Assembly: GCA_045617625.1 (NCBI GenBank)
Contig: JAZLJA010000040.1
Coordinates: forward strand, 10,070-74,069
Direction of reading: 5' to 3'
Length of the DNA stretch: 64,000 bases
Source of the DNA: Firm-04 sp045617625
GTDB taxonomy: Bacteria; Bacillota; Clostridia; Oscillospirales; Ruminococcaceae
The notes beneath the pieces were generated by a model that did no database searches, was not told the DNA's origin, and was given only the letters and a program-made list of their open reading frames with translations. Position numbers and translations under genes: made by a program. Below, piece by piece: positions 27,769 through 36,616 of the stretch. Positions within the stretch are counted from its first letter, which is position 1, and every line of letters begins with the position of its first letter.

Positions 27769-29056
27769 CGTGCATCACCTCCAGTTCCGTGTCGGGCAGA
27801 TGAACATAGCCCCAGTAAGGATTCCATCCGATGAATGCCTGATTGCGGTTGGCAGGCTTGATCTCAAAGGAAAAGCCGTTCTCAATGGTATTGATATATT
27901 GATATGCCCCAAGCGTTCCGCTGTGAAACACGATGATCTTCATAAGATACTGCCCGACGGAAAACGTATCGGTCGGGAGCTTCAGATGCAGTGTCATTTC
28001 GCGGTCGGCTTTTGCCGCAAACGGCGATGCCGTAAAGGATGTGCCGACGCAGACGCCGTCGCGTGCGACGCATTGAAAGCGAAAATGCAGCCCTTCCATA
28101 TCTTTGGCAGAGACAATTTTCATGGTGATGCCGACAGGTTCTCCGGCGTCGTATTGGCAGTCGATGCGGTCAAGGTCAAGGCTGATGATGCGAAACAGCG
28201 CATTTTTTTTGCTGCGGTAGTCTTTGTTTTCAAAGGTGCGGTGGGCTTGGAGCGCATTGTCGCTGCCCATATAGCATTCGATTGCCTGTTCCGCATCGCC
28301 GTCAAAAATGATTTTTCCCTCATCCAGCACGATGCAGCGTTCACAAAGCTGACGGATCGTTGCCATGTTGTGTGAGACATACAGCACAGTGCGGCCCTCG
28401 ATGCGGGCAGCATCCTTCATCTTGTCGAGACATTTTTTCTGAAATGCAATGTCTCCGACTGCCAGCACTTCATCCATGATGATGATTTCGCTTTCGAGGT
28501 GTGCTGCGACCGAAAATGCAAGCTTGACATACATTCCCGAAGAATAGCGTTTCACAGGTGTGTCGATGAATTCGCTGACCTCCGAAAACGCGATGATGTC
28601 ATCCATTTTCGCGTCGATCTCGGCTTTGCTCATGCCGAGGATCGCGCCGTTCATATAGATATTTTCTCTGCCCGTCATTTCCCTGTGAAATCCTGTTCCG
28701 ACTTCAAGCATGGAGGAAATTCTGCCGTAGATGTCGATTTCGCCCTCTGTGGGGGCAGTCACGCGGGATAGAATTTTGAGCAGGGTGGATTTTCCCGCAC
28801 CGTTTTTGCCGATGATTCCGACAGTTTCTCCTTGTGAAATGGTGAGGTCAATGCCGTTCAGGGCGAGAAAGGTCTCGCCTGAAATGCGTGCAGCGGAGCC
28901 GATTTTGGAGTTCGGATCTTCTTTGCCGCATTTTTTCGCCCACCACGAGGCGAGATCGCCGCGCAGCGTGCCGCCGCCGATCTGTCCGAGACGGTATTGT
29001 TTTTTCAGCCCCTTGATTTGAATGGCATACGGCGGGGCGTGTGTTTGCAAATCCAA
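27758..29056 (-). CDS. ABC ATPase for polysaccharide export (Wzt type, with C-terminal carbohydrate domain)
   Basis: 432 residues. The ATPase domain (about 10-265) has Walker A GKNGAGKST, signature YSSGM (as usual in this family) and Walker B IIIMDEVLAVGD. A second domain (about 285-425) corresponds in place and size to the Wzt C-terminal beta-sandwich that binds the end of the exported glycan in O-antigen systems. This suggests recognition of a specific polymer terminus. It is the first gene of the probable operon 29056-22307 and has a TTGCAA-17-TATAAT promoter 60 bp upstream. Confidence 0.92.
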   Translation of the reverse strand: MDLQTHAPPYAIQIKGLKKQYRLGQIGGGTLRGDLASWWAKKCGKEDPNSKIGSAARISGETFLALNGIDLTISQGETVGIIGKNGAGKSTLLKILSRVTAPTEGEIDIYGRISSMLEVGTGFHREMTGRENIYMNGAILGMSKAEIDAKMDDIIAFSEVSEFIDTPVKRYSSGMYVKLAFSVAAHLESEIIIMDEVLAVGDIAFQKKCLDKMKDAARIEGRTVLYVSHNMATIRQLCERCIVLDEGKIIFDGDAEQAIECYMGSDNALQAHRTFENKDYRSKKNALFRIISLDLDRIDCQYDAGEPVGITMKIVSAKDMEGLHFRFQCVARDGVCVGTSFTASPFAAKADREMTLHLKLPTDTFSVGQYLMKIIVFHSGTLGAYQYINTIENGFSFEIKPANRNQAFIGWNPYWGYVHLPDTELEVMHDEA

Positions 29057-29117
29057 TCTGTCAGCTCCTTTCCGAATCGGCTGTGCAGAACAGCTTTTCT
29101 ATCAGTCATACTATATT

Positions 29118-29146
29118 ATTATACCATACCAATTTGCATTTTGCAA
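29118..29146 (-). promoter_or_regulatory. Promoter of the polysaccharide exporter operon
   Basis: Minus strand TTGCAA (29146-29141), 17-bp spacer, TATAAT (29123-29118) preceded by TGG (TGn extended -10). No terminator is seen between here and 22306, so five genes may be co-transcribed. Confidence 0.75.
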
Positions 29147-29213
29147 GAGAAAAGTGCGAATCAGCATATGAATTTGTGATTTTGACACAACGGATAAGCA
29201 AACATAAAGCAAA

Positions 29214-29241
29214 GCGGACGACCTTCCGATCGGTCGTCCGC
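29214..29241 (-). terminator. Terminator of the MarR-exporter operon
   Basis: A perfect 10-bp stem GCGGACGACC / GGTCGTCCGC with 8-nt loop, 26 bp after the last stop codon, followed by TTTGCTTTA on the minus strand. Confidence 0.7.
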
Positions 29242-29266
29242 AGGATGATTCATATGGGTTCAGCTC

Positions 29267-31057
29267 TCAGGCAATGACAAACTGACTGTTGTAGAGTTCG
29301 GCGTAGAATCCGTTTTGCGCAAGGAGTTCTTCGTGGTTGCCCTGTTCGATGATGTCGCCGTCTTTCATCACAAGAATGATGTCGGCATTTTTGATGGTGG
29401 AAAGGCGGTGTGCGATCACGAAGGAGGTTCTGCCCTTTGTCAGGGCGTCCATCGCCTGCTGAATCACAAGTTCCGTGCGTGTATCGACGGATGAGGTTGC
29501 CTCGTCGAGAATCAGCAGGGGAGAATCTTTGAGCATGGCGCGGGCAATCGTGAACTGCTGTTTTTGCCCCTCTGAGAGATTGAGCGCATCACTCAGCATG
29601 GTGTCGTAGCCGTCGGGCAGAGTCTCAATGAAGTGCTTGAGACCCACGGCACTGCAAGCTTTGTCGAGTGCTTCATTCGTGAGGTCTTTCGTGTTGTAAA
29701 CGAGGTTTTCGCGGATCGTGCCGTCAAACAGCCATGTGTCCTGTAAAATCATGTCAAACAGGTCATGGACGCTTTCCCGTTTCATATCTTTGGTGGAAAT
29801 GCCGTCGATGAGGATATCGCCGCTTTCGAGGTCATAGAAACGCATCAGCAGGTTGACCATCGTGGTCTTGCCTGCACCTGTCGGTCCGACAATCGCGACT
29901 TTCTGCCCGGCTTTGAGATTTGCGGAAAAATCGTGGATGATGGTTTTTTCAGGCAGATAGCCGAATCTGACATTTCTGAATTCCACATCGCCGCGCACAT
30001 TTTGCAGCACAGTGGTTTTCGCTGATTCATCCGGCATTTCCTCAGCTTCCAGAATCTCAAACACACGTTTTGAGGCTGCGGAAGCCTGCTGAATCTGCGT
30101 CATGGATTGTGCAAAGGTGGTCAGCGGCTGTGAAAACTGTTTTGCGTAGATGACGAATGCGGTGATGGTACCGAGTGTGACAGCCGTGCTGCCGTTGACA
30201 ATAAACGCCACACCGATAATGAAGATCAGAGCATAAGCGAGATTGCCCACAAAGGTCATGATCGGGTGCATCATGCCCGAGAGAAACTGTGATTTCCAGT
30301 TGCTGTCGTAGAGACGTTCGTTGATCTCGCAGAATTTCTCGGTTTCACGCTCTTTTGAGCCGAATGCACGCACGATGTTATGGTTCGTGTAAATTTCCTC
30401 AATGTGACCATTCATTTTGCCGAGGTCTGTCTGCTTGCGGTTGAAGTATTTCTGGGATTTGCCGAGGATCAGTGCCATGAATACGAAACCGAGCAGGGAG
30501 GAGATGATCGTCACCAGCGAGAGGAGCCAGTTTGTCTGGAACATTTTGATGATGACGCCGACAAACAGTGCAAGAGAACTTATCAGGTTTGCGCTGCTGC
30601 TGGAAAGCGTCTGGCTGATGGTGTCAACATCGTTGGTGATGCGGGAGAGAATATCGCCTTTTGTGGTGGAATCGAAGAAACGCAGGGGGAGGCGGTTGAT
30701 TTTCTCGTCGATGTCTCTGCGCAGCCGCTGTGAGGTGTACTGGGTGACGGTCGCGGTGATGAACTGCTGTCCATAGCTGAGAACTGCGCCTGCCGCATAA
30801 ATGCAGAGCAGGGTGAAGCAGATTTTCTTGACGGCGTCGATATCCACACCTGTGATGATGCCCTCAACGATCTTGTTCATCAGGTCGCTGATTTTTTCAG
30901 GTCCGATGATGGTGGCGATCGAGCCGCCGACTGCAAAGATCAGGGCAACGAGAATCGCAGGGAGATACCGTTTGCAGTAGATGACGATTTTGCGAATGGC
31001 ACCGAAATCCGCTTTTTCGGGCGGTCCGGCTTGCATCATTCTGCCCATATGCGGCAT
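29267..31057 (-). CDS. MarR-controlled heterodimeric ABC exporter, half with complete Walker B
   Basis: 596 residues: six membrane segments (about 25-320) and a nucleotide-binding domain with Walker A GPTGAGKTT, Walker B LLILDEATS (catalytic Glu present) and the altered signature LSEGQ. The partner gene lies directly upstream. As in the exporter at 23286-26883, the altered signature here and the missing Glu in the partner fall in the same composite ATP site. The MarR gene at the head of the operon suggests induction by a drug or toxic metabolite. Confidence 0.92.
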   Translation of the reverse strand: MPHMGRMMQAGPPEKADFGAIRKIVIYCKRYLPAILVALIFAVGGSIATIIGPEKISDLMNKIVEGIITGVDIDAVKKICFTLLCIYAAGAVLSYGQQFITATVTQYTSQRLRRDIDEKINRLPLRFFDSTTKGDILSRITNDVDTISQTLSSSSANLISSLALFVGVIIKMFQTNWLLSLVTIISSLLGFVFMALILGKSQKYFNRKQTDLGKMNGHIEEIYTNHNIVRAFGSKERETEKFCEINERLYDSNWKSQFLSGMMHPIMTFVGNLAYALIFIIGVAFIVNGSTAVTLGTITAFVIYAKQFSQPLTTFAQSMTQIQQASAASKRVFEILEAEEMPDESAKTTVLQNVRGDVEFRNVRFGYLPEKTIIHDFSANLKAGQKVAIVGPTGAGKTTMVNLLMRFYDLESGDILIDGISTKDMKRESVHDLFDMILQDTWLFDGTIRENLVYNTKDLTNEALDKACSAVGLKHFIETLPDGYDTMLSDALNLSEGQKQQFTIARAMLKDSPLLILDEATSSVDTRTELVIQQAMDALTKGRTSFVIAHRLSTIKNADIILVMKDGDIIEQGNHEELLAQNGFYAELYNSQFVIA

Positions 31058-31058
31058 A

Positions 31059-32819
31059 TCAGTTCATCTCCTTTCCTGCAAGTTCTTCTTCTGAAAGCTG
31101 TGACAATGCGATCTCTTTGTAGATGGGGCAGTTTTTGAGGAGTTCCTCATGTTTGCCCATGCCTGTGATTTCGCCGTCGTGCAGCACGAGAATTTTGTCG
31201 GCGTTTTTGATGGTGCCGATGCGCTGCGCCACGATAATGACCGTGGTATCGTCAAGCTGTGCTTTCAGCTCTTTGCGCACCAGCATATCGGTCTTATAGT
31301 CAAGTGCGGAGAAGGTGTCGTCAAAAATCATGATCTCACTGTCCTTGAATACTGCACGGGCAATGGAAAGCCGCTGTTTCTGTCCGCCCGAGAAATTGGT
31401 GCCGCCCTGTGCAACCGATGCGTGGATTCCGTTTTCGAGCATTTCCACGAAGTCTGACTGTGAAATCTGAATGGCGCGTGAAATGCGTTCATCATCGTCA
31501 GAGATCTCCTCTTTGCATCCATAGGTGATGTTGGATTTGACATCGCCCATGAACAGTGTTGCTTTCTGGGGCGCGATGGATACCATTTTTTCAAGCTGTT
31601 CCTCAGGATAATCCTTGATGTTGATGCCGTCGATGAGAATTTCGCCTGCGGTGACGTCGTAGAAGCGCGGGATCAGGTTGATGAGCGTGGTTTTGCCTGT
31701 GCCTGTTGCGCCGATGATCGCGAAAGTCTCGCCCTGTTCGATCGTGAAGCTGATGTTTTTGAGGCAGGGCTTTCCGCTGTCCTGATAGGAGAACGAGACA
31801 TCCTTGAATTCGATTCTGCCCTTTCCGACGGGTGCTGCTTTTTGTTCGGCATATTGGATGGAACTTTCTGTTTTCAGCACTTCTCCGATTCTTCGGATGG
31901 AGACCATCACACGCGGAAGCATGATGAAAATGACCACCAGCATCATGAATGCCATGACCACCTGAAGCGCATACTGTGTGAATGCGGTCATGCTGCCGAT
32001 GACTGCGGCGCGTTCGGGCACGGCAGCCTCGTTGATGAGATATGCACCGATCCAGTAGATGGCGAGGGTCAGACCGCTCATGCACATGGTCATCACGGGC
32101 ATCATCAAGCCCATTGTGCGGCTGGTGAACAGGTGATTTTTCGTGATGCCGACGTTGACGCGCTCAAATTTTGCCTGCTGATACGCTTCGGCATTGAACG
32201 CACGCACCACACGCACACCCGAGAGATTTTCGCGTGCCGCGTCGTTGAGGTTATCGGTCAAAAGCTGAATCTGCTTGAATTTCGGATATACCACGGTGAT
32301 GATCGCCACGATCGTCACGAGAATGATCGCAACGCAGATCATCACGGCAGTTGTCCATTCGATGCTTGTGGATGAGATCTTGCAGATTGCCCAGATTGCC
32401 GTGACGGGTGCTTTTATCATGATCTGCAAACCCATAGCGATCAGCATCTGAGTCTGCACAACGTCGTTTGTGGTTCGGGTGATCAGGCTGGGCGTGGAGA
32501 AACGGTTGATCTCATTATTGCCAAACTGCATAATTTTGGTGAACAGCCGTTCACGCAGGGTCTTGGCGAAGTTTGCCGCAACCTGGGCGGCAAAAAAGCC
32601 GCAGACGATCGAGGCTGTCATGCTGCCGAAGGCGCACAGCAGCATCATGCCGCCGTTTTTCCAGACGTCAGCCATTTGAATGCTGCCGGCGGATACAGAT
32701 TCCGTCAGCTTTTTGGTATAGTCCGGCATGGTGAGGTCAAGCCACACCTGCGTGACGACCAATGCCGCACAAATGAAGATATAGAGCCAGTCTTTTTTCT
32801 TGAGGTTCCGAAAAATCAT
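31059..32819 (-). CDS. MarR-controlled heterodimeric ABC exporter, half with degenerate Walker B
   Basis: 586 residues: six membrane segments (about 15-315), Walker A GATGTGKTT, signature FSGGQ and Walker B IMIFDDTFS with Asp in place of the catalytic Glu. It stands between the MarR gene (57-bp gap) and its partner (1-bp gap). The arrangement MarR-ABC-ABC is common in Firmicutes for multidrug exporters. Confidence 0.92.
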   Translation of the reverse strand: MIFRNLKKKDWLYIFICAALVVTQVWLDLTMPDYTKKLTESVSAGSIQMADVWKNGGMMLLCAFGSMTASIVCGFFAAQVAANFAKTLRERLFTKIMQFGNNEINRFSTPSLITRTTNDVVQTQMLIAMGLQIMIKAPVTAIWAICKISSTSIEWTTAVMICVAIILVTIVAIITVVYPKFKQIQLLTDNLNDAARENLSGVRVVRAFNAEAYQQAKFERVNVGITKNHLFTSRTMGLMMPVMTMCMSGLTLAIYWIGAYLINEAAVPERAAVIGSMTAFTQYALQVVMAFMMLVVIFIMLPRVMVSIRRIGEVLKTESSIQYAEQKAAPVGKGRIEFKDVSFSYQDSGKPCLKNISFTIEQGETFAIIGATGTGKTTLINLIPRFYDVTAGEILIDGINIKDYPEEQLEKMVSIAPQKATLFMGDVKSNITYGCKEEISDDDERISRAIQISQSDFVEMLENGIHASVAQGGTNFSGGQKQRLSIARAVFKDSEIMIFDDTFSALDYKTDMLVRKELKAQLDDTTVIIVAQRIGTIKNADKILVLHDGEITGMGKHEELLKNCPIYKEIALSQLSEEELAGKEMN

Positions 32820-32876
32820 GAACTGATAGAACTCCTTTCAGATGGTAGATAGAGAACGGGGTTTGCAAATGCGGAA

Positions 32877-33320
32877 TCACTCCGAAAGTATGGCAGCAAT
32901 TTTCTTTTCGTCGATCGCCGCCTTGATTTCTTCCGAGATCTTGATGAACTCCTCGAAGCGTTCTTCCCCGATTTGTTCGATGATGTAACCGAAGTATGCC
33001 ATCATTTTTCGCTGCTTTTCGAGAATGATGCGTTTTCCTTCGGCAGAAAGGGTGATCATGGATCTGCGTGCATCAGATGGGTCACAGAGCTTGAGAATCC
33101 ACCCGTTTTCGTGCATTTTGCGAAGCATCACCGCCATGCGTGCCGTGCTGACCCTGACCGCATCACTGATCTCGCCGGCACTGACAGCCCTGCCCGATTC
33201 ATTCAGAAACCGCAGGACACATCCGATGCCGGCATTGGTGGCATCCACTTCCTGCAAAAATTCTTTCGGGCGGCTTTGGATCATGCGCTGGATCAGTTCG
33301 GCAGTTCGTTCTTCGGTCAT
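32877..33320 (-). CDS. MarR-family repressor
   Basis: 147 residues from the ATG at 33320 (GAGGTG at 8 bases); a longer frame from 33359 would start inside the operator. Winged helix-turn-helix of the MarR type: VSAGEISDAVRVSTARMAVMLRK-type recognition region (about 45-67) and the wing with DPSDARRSMITLSAEG (about 79-94). It is the first gene of the exporter operon. The palindrome just upstream (33344-33356) lies immediately after the -10 box, which fits autorepression. Confidence 0.93.
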   Translation of the reverse strand: MTEERTAELIQRMIQSRPKEFLQEVDATNAGIGCVLRFLNESGRAVSAGEISDAVRVSTARMAVMLRKMHENGWILKLCDPSDARRSMITLSAEGKRIILEKQRKMMAYFGYIIEQIGEERFEEFIKISEEIKAAIDEKKIAAILSE

Positions 33321-33343
33321 ATTCTTCACCTCGCTTCCGTTGT

Positions 33344-33356
33344 CTAACTGCGTTAG
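33344..33356. promoter_or_regulatory. Probable MarR operator
   Basis: Perfect palindrome CTAAC-TGC-GTTAG located about +2 to +14 of the transcript from the adjacent promoter. Binding here would block transcription initiation of the MarR-exporter operon. Confidence 0.7.
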
Positions 33357-33364
33357 CATTTTAT

Positions 33365-33393
33365 ATTATATCATCTCGCAAAATGTTTGTCAA
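33365..33393 (-). promoter_or_regulatory. Consensus promoter of the MarR-exporter operon
   Basis: Minus strand TTGACA (33393-33388), 17-bp spacer, TATAAT (33370-33365) preceded by TGA. Such strength would need a repressor, consistent with the operator beside it. The following 115 bp (33394-33508) show nothing else. Confidence 0.85.
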
Positions 33394-33508
33394 TGAATGA
33401 TTTGTCAGAAAACGGTACACCGAATCATCGGAAAATCATCGAAATCAAACAGGATTGTTTCCAAATCGGATGGAATTGTGCAGCATATTCTGCCAAACAA
33501 AATCAAGC

Positions 33509-33537
33509 TTGACAAAGCGTGCGTGATGTGATAAAAT
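33509..33537 (+). promoter_or_regulatory. Promoter of the nitrogenase-like / HydEF-like operon
   Basis: TTGACA (33509-33514), 17-bp spacer, TAAAAT (33532-33537). It lies about 174 bp upstream of the first start codon and is the only strong promoter seen for the eight following genes. Confidence 0.8.
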
Positions 33538-33710
33538 TATATCATGATGATCGGATCCGTGCAAGCGCATCCGTCAGAATATAGTTTTTGAAAGGATTGC
33601 ATCCCTGACGCCGAAAAATTCTTTGAGGCGGAAGATACGGTGCTGAAATATGCAGGATCACTGTCTATGCATTGCCGCCGTATCCCGAATTGGGATGCGG
33701 CGGTTTTTGT
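33538..33710 (+). promoter_or_regulatory. Structured leader with possible transcription-attenuation switch
   Basis: About 165 nt of leader precede the first gene. It contains the pairs CGTCAG (about 33571-33576) / CTGACG and CGCC / GGCG around an A-rich loop, then the strong terminator at 33675. Upstream GGCGG (33627-33631) and ATACGG (33635-33640) can pair with CCGCC and CCGTAT in the terminator's left arm, which would make an anti-terminator. This is the layout of a riboswitch or protein-sensed attenuator. I did not recognise a known riboswitch class. Confidence 0.5.
33675..33708 (+). terminator. Intrinsic terminator in front of the nitrogenase-like operon
   Basis: CCGCCGTATCCC (33675-33686) pairs with GGGATGCGGCGG (33692-33703) over 12 bp with one wobble, with a GAATT loop and T5. 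It ends 2 bp before the first ATG, so the operon can be expressed only when this hairpin is prevented or read through. Confidence 0.8.
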
Positions 33711-34733
33711 ATGCACAAAAAGGATTACACGGGGCGGCTGAATCGGGGACAGAGAGTACTTCTGATTGTGCTGCCGTTGGTATGTTTTCTGGGCTGTTTA
33801 TGTCTCGGGCGGCTTTCCCTGCCGCCGTTTGAGGTGCTGAAAGCACTTGGGGAACGTATCGGTGTCGGCAGCGGTGCCTCAGCGCAGACGCAAGCCGTTG
33901 TCTGGTCGATGCGAGTGCCGCGTCTGCTGACGGCGGCGGTGGTCGGCATGGGGCTTTCGGTGGCAGGCTGTACGTTTCAAAGTTTGTTTTCCAATCCGCT
34001 TGCCACACCCGATACATTAGGTGTGGCGTCGGGTGCAAGCTTTGGCGCGGCGTTGGCACTGCTGCTCGGCTTTTCACTGATCGGTGTGCAGTTGACGGCA
34101 CTTGCCTTTGGGCTGCTTGCTGTATGTTTGACATGGATTTCGGGAGCGGGGCTTGGCGATTCCCGTCACACACCGATCCTTGCGGGCATCATGATCGGTT
34201 CGCTGTTCAGTTCGATGGTGTCGCTGGTCAAATTCACCGCTGATGCAGAATCACAGCTTCCGTCGATCACCTACTGGCTGATGGGCAGCCTGGAAAGTGC
34301 GGGTTATTCGACACTTCTGCTTGGTGCGCCGCCGATTCTTGTCTGCACGGCTGTTCTTTTGCTTCTGCGCTGGAAAATGAATCTTCTGCCGCTTTCGGAA
34401 GACGAAGCGGTCACATCGGGGGTAAATCTTCGGATGCTGCGCATGACAGCGGAGTTTTGTGCCACAATGATTACAGCGTCCTGCATTTCGATGTGCGGGC
34501 AGGTCGGCTGGATCGGACTGTTGGTTCCGCATCTTTGCCGGATGAAGTGTGGAAGCAGCAATACCGCATTGCTGCCTGCATCGGCAGGGATCGGCGCGGC
34601 GTTTCTGATGTTGGTCGATACCGCCGCACGAACGGTGTCGCCGAAAGAAATACCGATCTCGATTCTCACTGCGCTGCTGGGCGCACCGTTTTTCATATGT
34701 CTGCTGCGGAAAAACAGGGGGTGGAGCTTATGA
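33711..34733 (+). CDS. FecCD/BtuC-type ABC importer permease
   Basis: 340 residues from the ATG at 33711; an upstream in-frame ATG at 33672 lies in the terminator hairpin and is rejected. Eight to ten membrane segments. The family motif RVPRLLTAAVVGMGLSVAG (about 78-96) and NPLATPDTLGVASGASFGA follow the usual FecCD pattern, and GQVGWIGLLVPHLCR is near residue 265. Such permeases import siderophores, haem or corrinoids. No good ribosome-binding site is visible apart from GCGGCGG in the terminator stem. The gene ends with a 4-bp overlap to the ATPase gene. The linked binding-protein gene lies six genes further on. Confidence 0.9.
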   Translation: MHKKDYTGRLNRGQRVLLIVLPLVCFLGCLCLGRLSLPPFEVLKALGERIGVGSGASAQTQAVVWSMRVPRLLTAAVVGMGLSVAGCTFQSLFSNPLATPDTLGVASGASFGAALALLLGFSLIGVQLTALAFGLLAVCLTWISGAGLGDSRHTPILAGIMIGSLFSSMVSLVKFTADAESQLPSITYWLMGSLESAGYSTLLLGAPPILVCTAVLLLLRWKMNLLPLSEDEAVTSGVNLRMLRMTAEFCATMITASCISMCGQVGWIGLLVPHLCRMKCGSSNTALLPASAGIGAAFLMLVDTAARTVSPKEIPISILTALLGAPFFICLLRKNRGWSL

Positions 34734-35530
34734 AAATGCAGGTTTCCGATGGCTGTTTCCGATATCCGCGGCAATCAAAGATGGTTTTGCAGCACATAGA
34801 TTTCTCACTCGATGCAGGTGATATTCTGGCAATTCTCGGACCGAACGGTGCAGGCAAAACGACGATGCTGCGCTGTTTGATGGGGCTTTTGCCGTGGACG
34901 TCCGGCGAAACACTGCTGGATGAGAAACCGCTGCGCCGAATCCCGCAAAGGCAGCTTTGGCAGCAGATTTCCTATGTGCCGCAGGCAAAGCAGCCCCCGA
35001 CGGCTTACAGCGTGGAGCAAATGATTCTGCTTGGTCGGGCGTCGATGGTGCAGCCGTTTTCCATGCCGCAGGCAGAGGATATGGCTGCGGTGGATGCTGT
35101 GATCGAGCGGACAGGGTTGAAAAGTCTCCGCGGACGCAGCTGTGCGGAATTAAGCGGCGGCGAATACCAGATGGTGCTGATTGCCCGTGCGTTGGTTTCC
35201 GAACCGCAGATTCTCATACTGGATGAACCGGAATCCAATCTGGATTTTCAGAATCAGCTTTTGGTGCTGGATATGCTTTCGCAGCTTGCCGCAGAGGGCA
35301 TCACCTGTATTTTCAATACGCATTATCCTGCGCATGCGCTGCGGCGCAGCAACAAGTCTCTGATGCTTTCCAAAAACGGGGAATACTGCTTTGGCAGCAG
35401 CCGCGAGATGATCACGGAAGAAAACATCCTGCGGTATTTCGGGGTGCATTCGGTGATCGGCAGTATGAAGATCGGGGATGCATCCTACGAAGACGTGGTG
35501 CCGATTTCGATTGCGGAACGTCCTGACTGA
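34730..35530 (+). CDS. FecE/BtuD-type ABC importer ATPase
   Basis: 266 residues from the ATG at 34730, which overlaps the permease stop codon by 4 bp and has GGGGTGGAG upstream. Walker A GPNGAGKTT, Q-loop YVPQAKQ, signature LSGGE and Walker B ILILDEPESNLD are present, followed by the H-loop in NTHYP. Together with the permease (33711) and the lipoprotein (39838) it makes one importer of the iron-siderophore/haem/vitamin B12 class. The next gene starts 18 bp later with a strong GGGGGAGG site. Confidence 0.92.
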   Translation: MKMQVSDGCFRYPRQSKMVLQHIDFSLDAGDILAILGPNGAGKTTMLRCLMGLLPWTSGETLLDEKPLRRIPQRQLWQQISYVPQAKQPPTAYSVEQMILLGRASMVQPFSMPQAEDMAAVDAVIERTGLKSLRGRSCAELSGGEYQMVLIARALVSEPQILILDEPESNLDFQNQLLVLDMLSQLAAEGITCIFNTHYPAHALRRSNKSLMLSKNGEYCFGSSREMITEENILRYFGVHSVIGSMKIGDASYEDVVPISIAERPD

Positions 35531-35548
35531 GCAGGGGGAGGCTGAAAG

Positions 35549-36616
35549 ATGAAACATTCGGAGTATCTGGATAAATTATATGCGGAGAGAAAGCTTTCTC
35601 ATGCGGAATGGACGACGCTCATCGGGAGTTTTACGGAGGCAGACAGAGACTATGCCGCCGAACTTGCCGCTGAGATCACAAAGCAGCGATTCGGCAACCG
35701 GATTTTTTTCCGCGGGCTGATCGAATTTTCAAACATCTGCAAAAATGACTGTTTCTATTGCGGCATTCGGCGTTCCAATGCCGATGTGAGGCGCTATCGC
35801 CTGACAGAATCGGAGATCCTTGACTGCTGTCGGGAGGGCTATCGGCTCGGCTACCGCACCTTTGTGCTGCAAAGCGGTGAGGATGGTGCGCTGACAGATT
35901 CTGTGATGACACATCTTGTGACGGCAATCAAAGCACAGCACCCTGACTGCGCCGTGACGCTTTCTCTTGGCGAGCGCAGTTACGAGAGTTATGCGGCAAT
36001 GTTTGCGGCGGGTGCTGACCGTTATCTCCTGCGGCATGAAACGGCAAATGCGGCGCATTATGCAGCGCTGCATCCGTCAGCCATGTCGTTTGACAACCGC
36101 ATTCGCTGCCTGTACGATCTGAAGAACATCGGCTATCAGGTCGGCTGCGGCATGATGGTCGGAACGCCGCATCAGACCGCAGAAACGCTTGCGGATGATA
36201 TGGAGTGGATCTGCCGTTTTCAGCCTGAAATGGTGGGCATCGGACCGTTTCTGCCGCATTGTGCCACGCCTTTTGCCGCATATCCTTCGGGCAGTCGGAG
36301 CTGCACATTGTTTCTGCTGAGTCTCACGCGCATTATGCTCCCTGATGTTCTGCTGCCTGCAACAACGGCGCTCGGCACAGCCGCAGAGGATGGGTATATG
36401 CAGGGGGTTCTGGCAGGGTGCAATGTCGTGATGCCGAATCTGTCCCCGCAAAATGTTCGGAAGCATTATCTGCTTTACGACAACAAATCGGGCACGGAAG
36501 TCACCGCAGAGGAAAGTTTTTCCAGATTAAAGCAGCAAATGGAAGCAGTCGGGCGTGAGGTCGTCACATCACGCGGCGATCATATTCGTTTTGAAAGGAA
36601 GCATTCAGATTCATGA
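35549..36616 (+). CDS. hydE: HydE-type radical SAM enzyme
   Basis: 355 residues. The radical SAM cluster motif is C64-x3-C68-x2-C71 in NICKNDCFYCGIRRSN, where FFRGLIEFSN before it and RRSN after it are characteristic of HydE. Other HydE-like words are FVLQSGED, YLLRHETA, GCGMMVGTPHQT and PATTALGT. In [FeFe]-hydrogenase maturation HydE works on the iron complex made by HydG. No hydG or hydrogenase gene is in this window; instead the neighbours are nitrogenase-like. This copy may be the maturase used by the linked reductase, or may serve hydrogenase genes elsewhere. It overlaps the next gene by 4 bp. Confidence 0.88.
   Translation: MKHSEYLDKLYAERKLSHAEWTTLIGSFTEADRDYAAELAAEITKQRFGNRIFFRGLIEFSNICKNDCFYCGIRRSNADVRRYRLTESEILDCCREGYRLGYRTFVLQSGEDGALTDSVMTHLVTAIKAQHPDCAVTLSLGERSYESYAAMFAAGADRYLLRHETANAAHYAALHPSAMSFDNRIRCLYDLKNIGYQVGCGMMVGTPHQTAETLADDMEWICRFQPEMVGIGPFLPHCATPFAAYPSGSRSCTLFLLSLTRIMLPDVLLPATTALGTAAEDGYMQGVLAGCNVVMPNLSPQNVRKHYLLYDNKSGTEVTAEESFSRLKQQMEAVGREVVTSRGDHIRFERKHSDS

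Noticed and set aside
33672..33710. Upstream ATG for the importer permease
   Set aside because: The 13 extra codons lie in the terminator hairpin; the ATG at 33711 gives a normal FecCD N-terminus.
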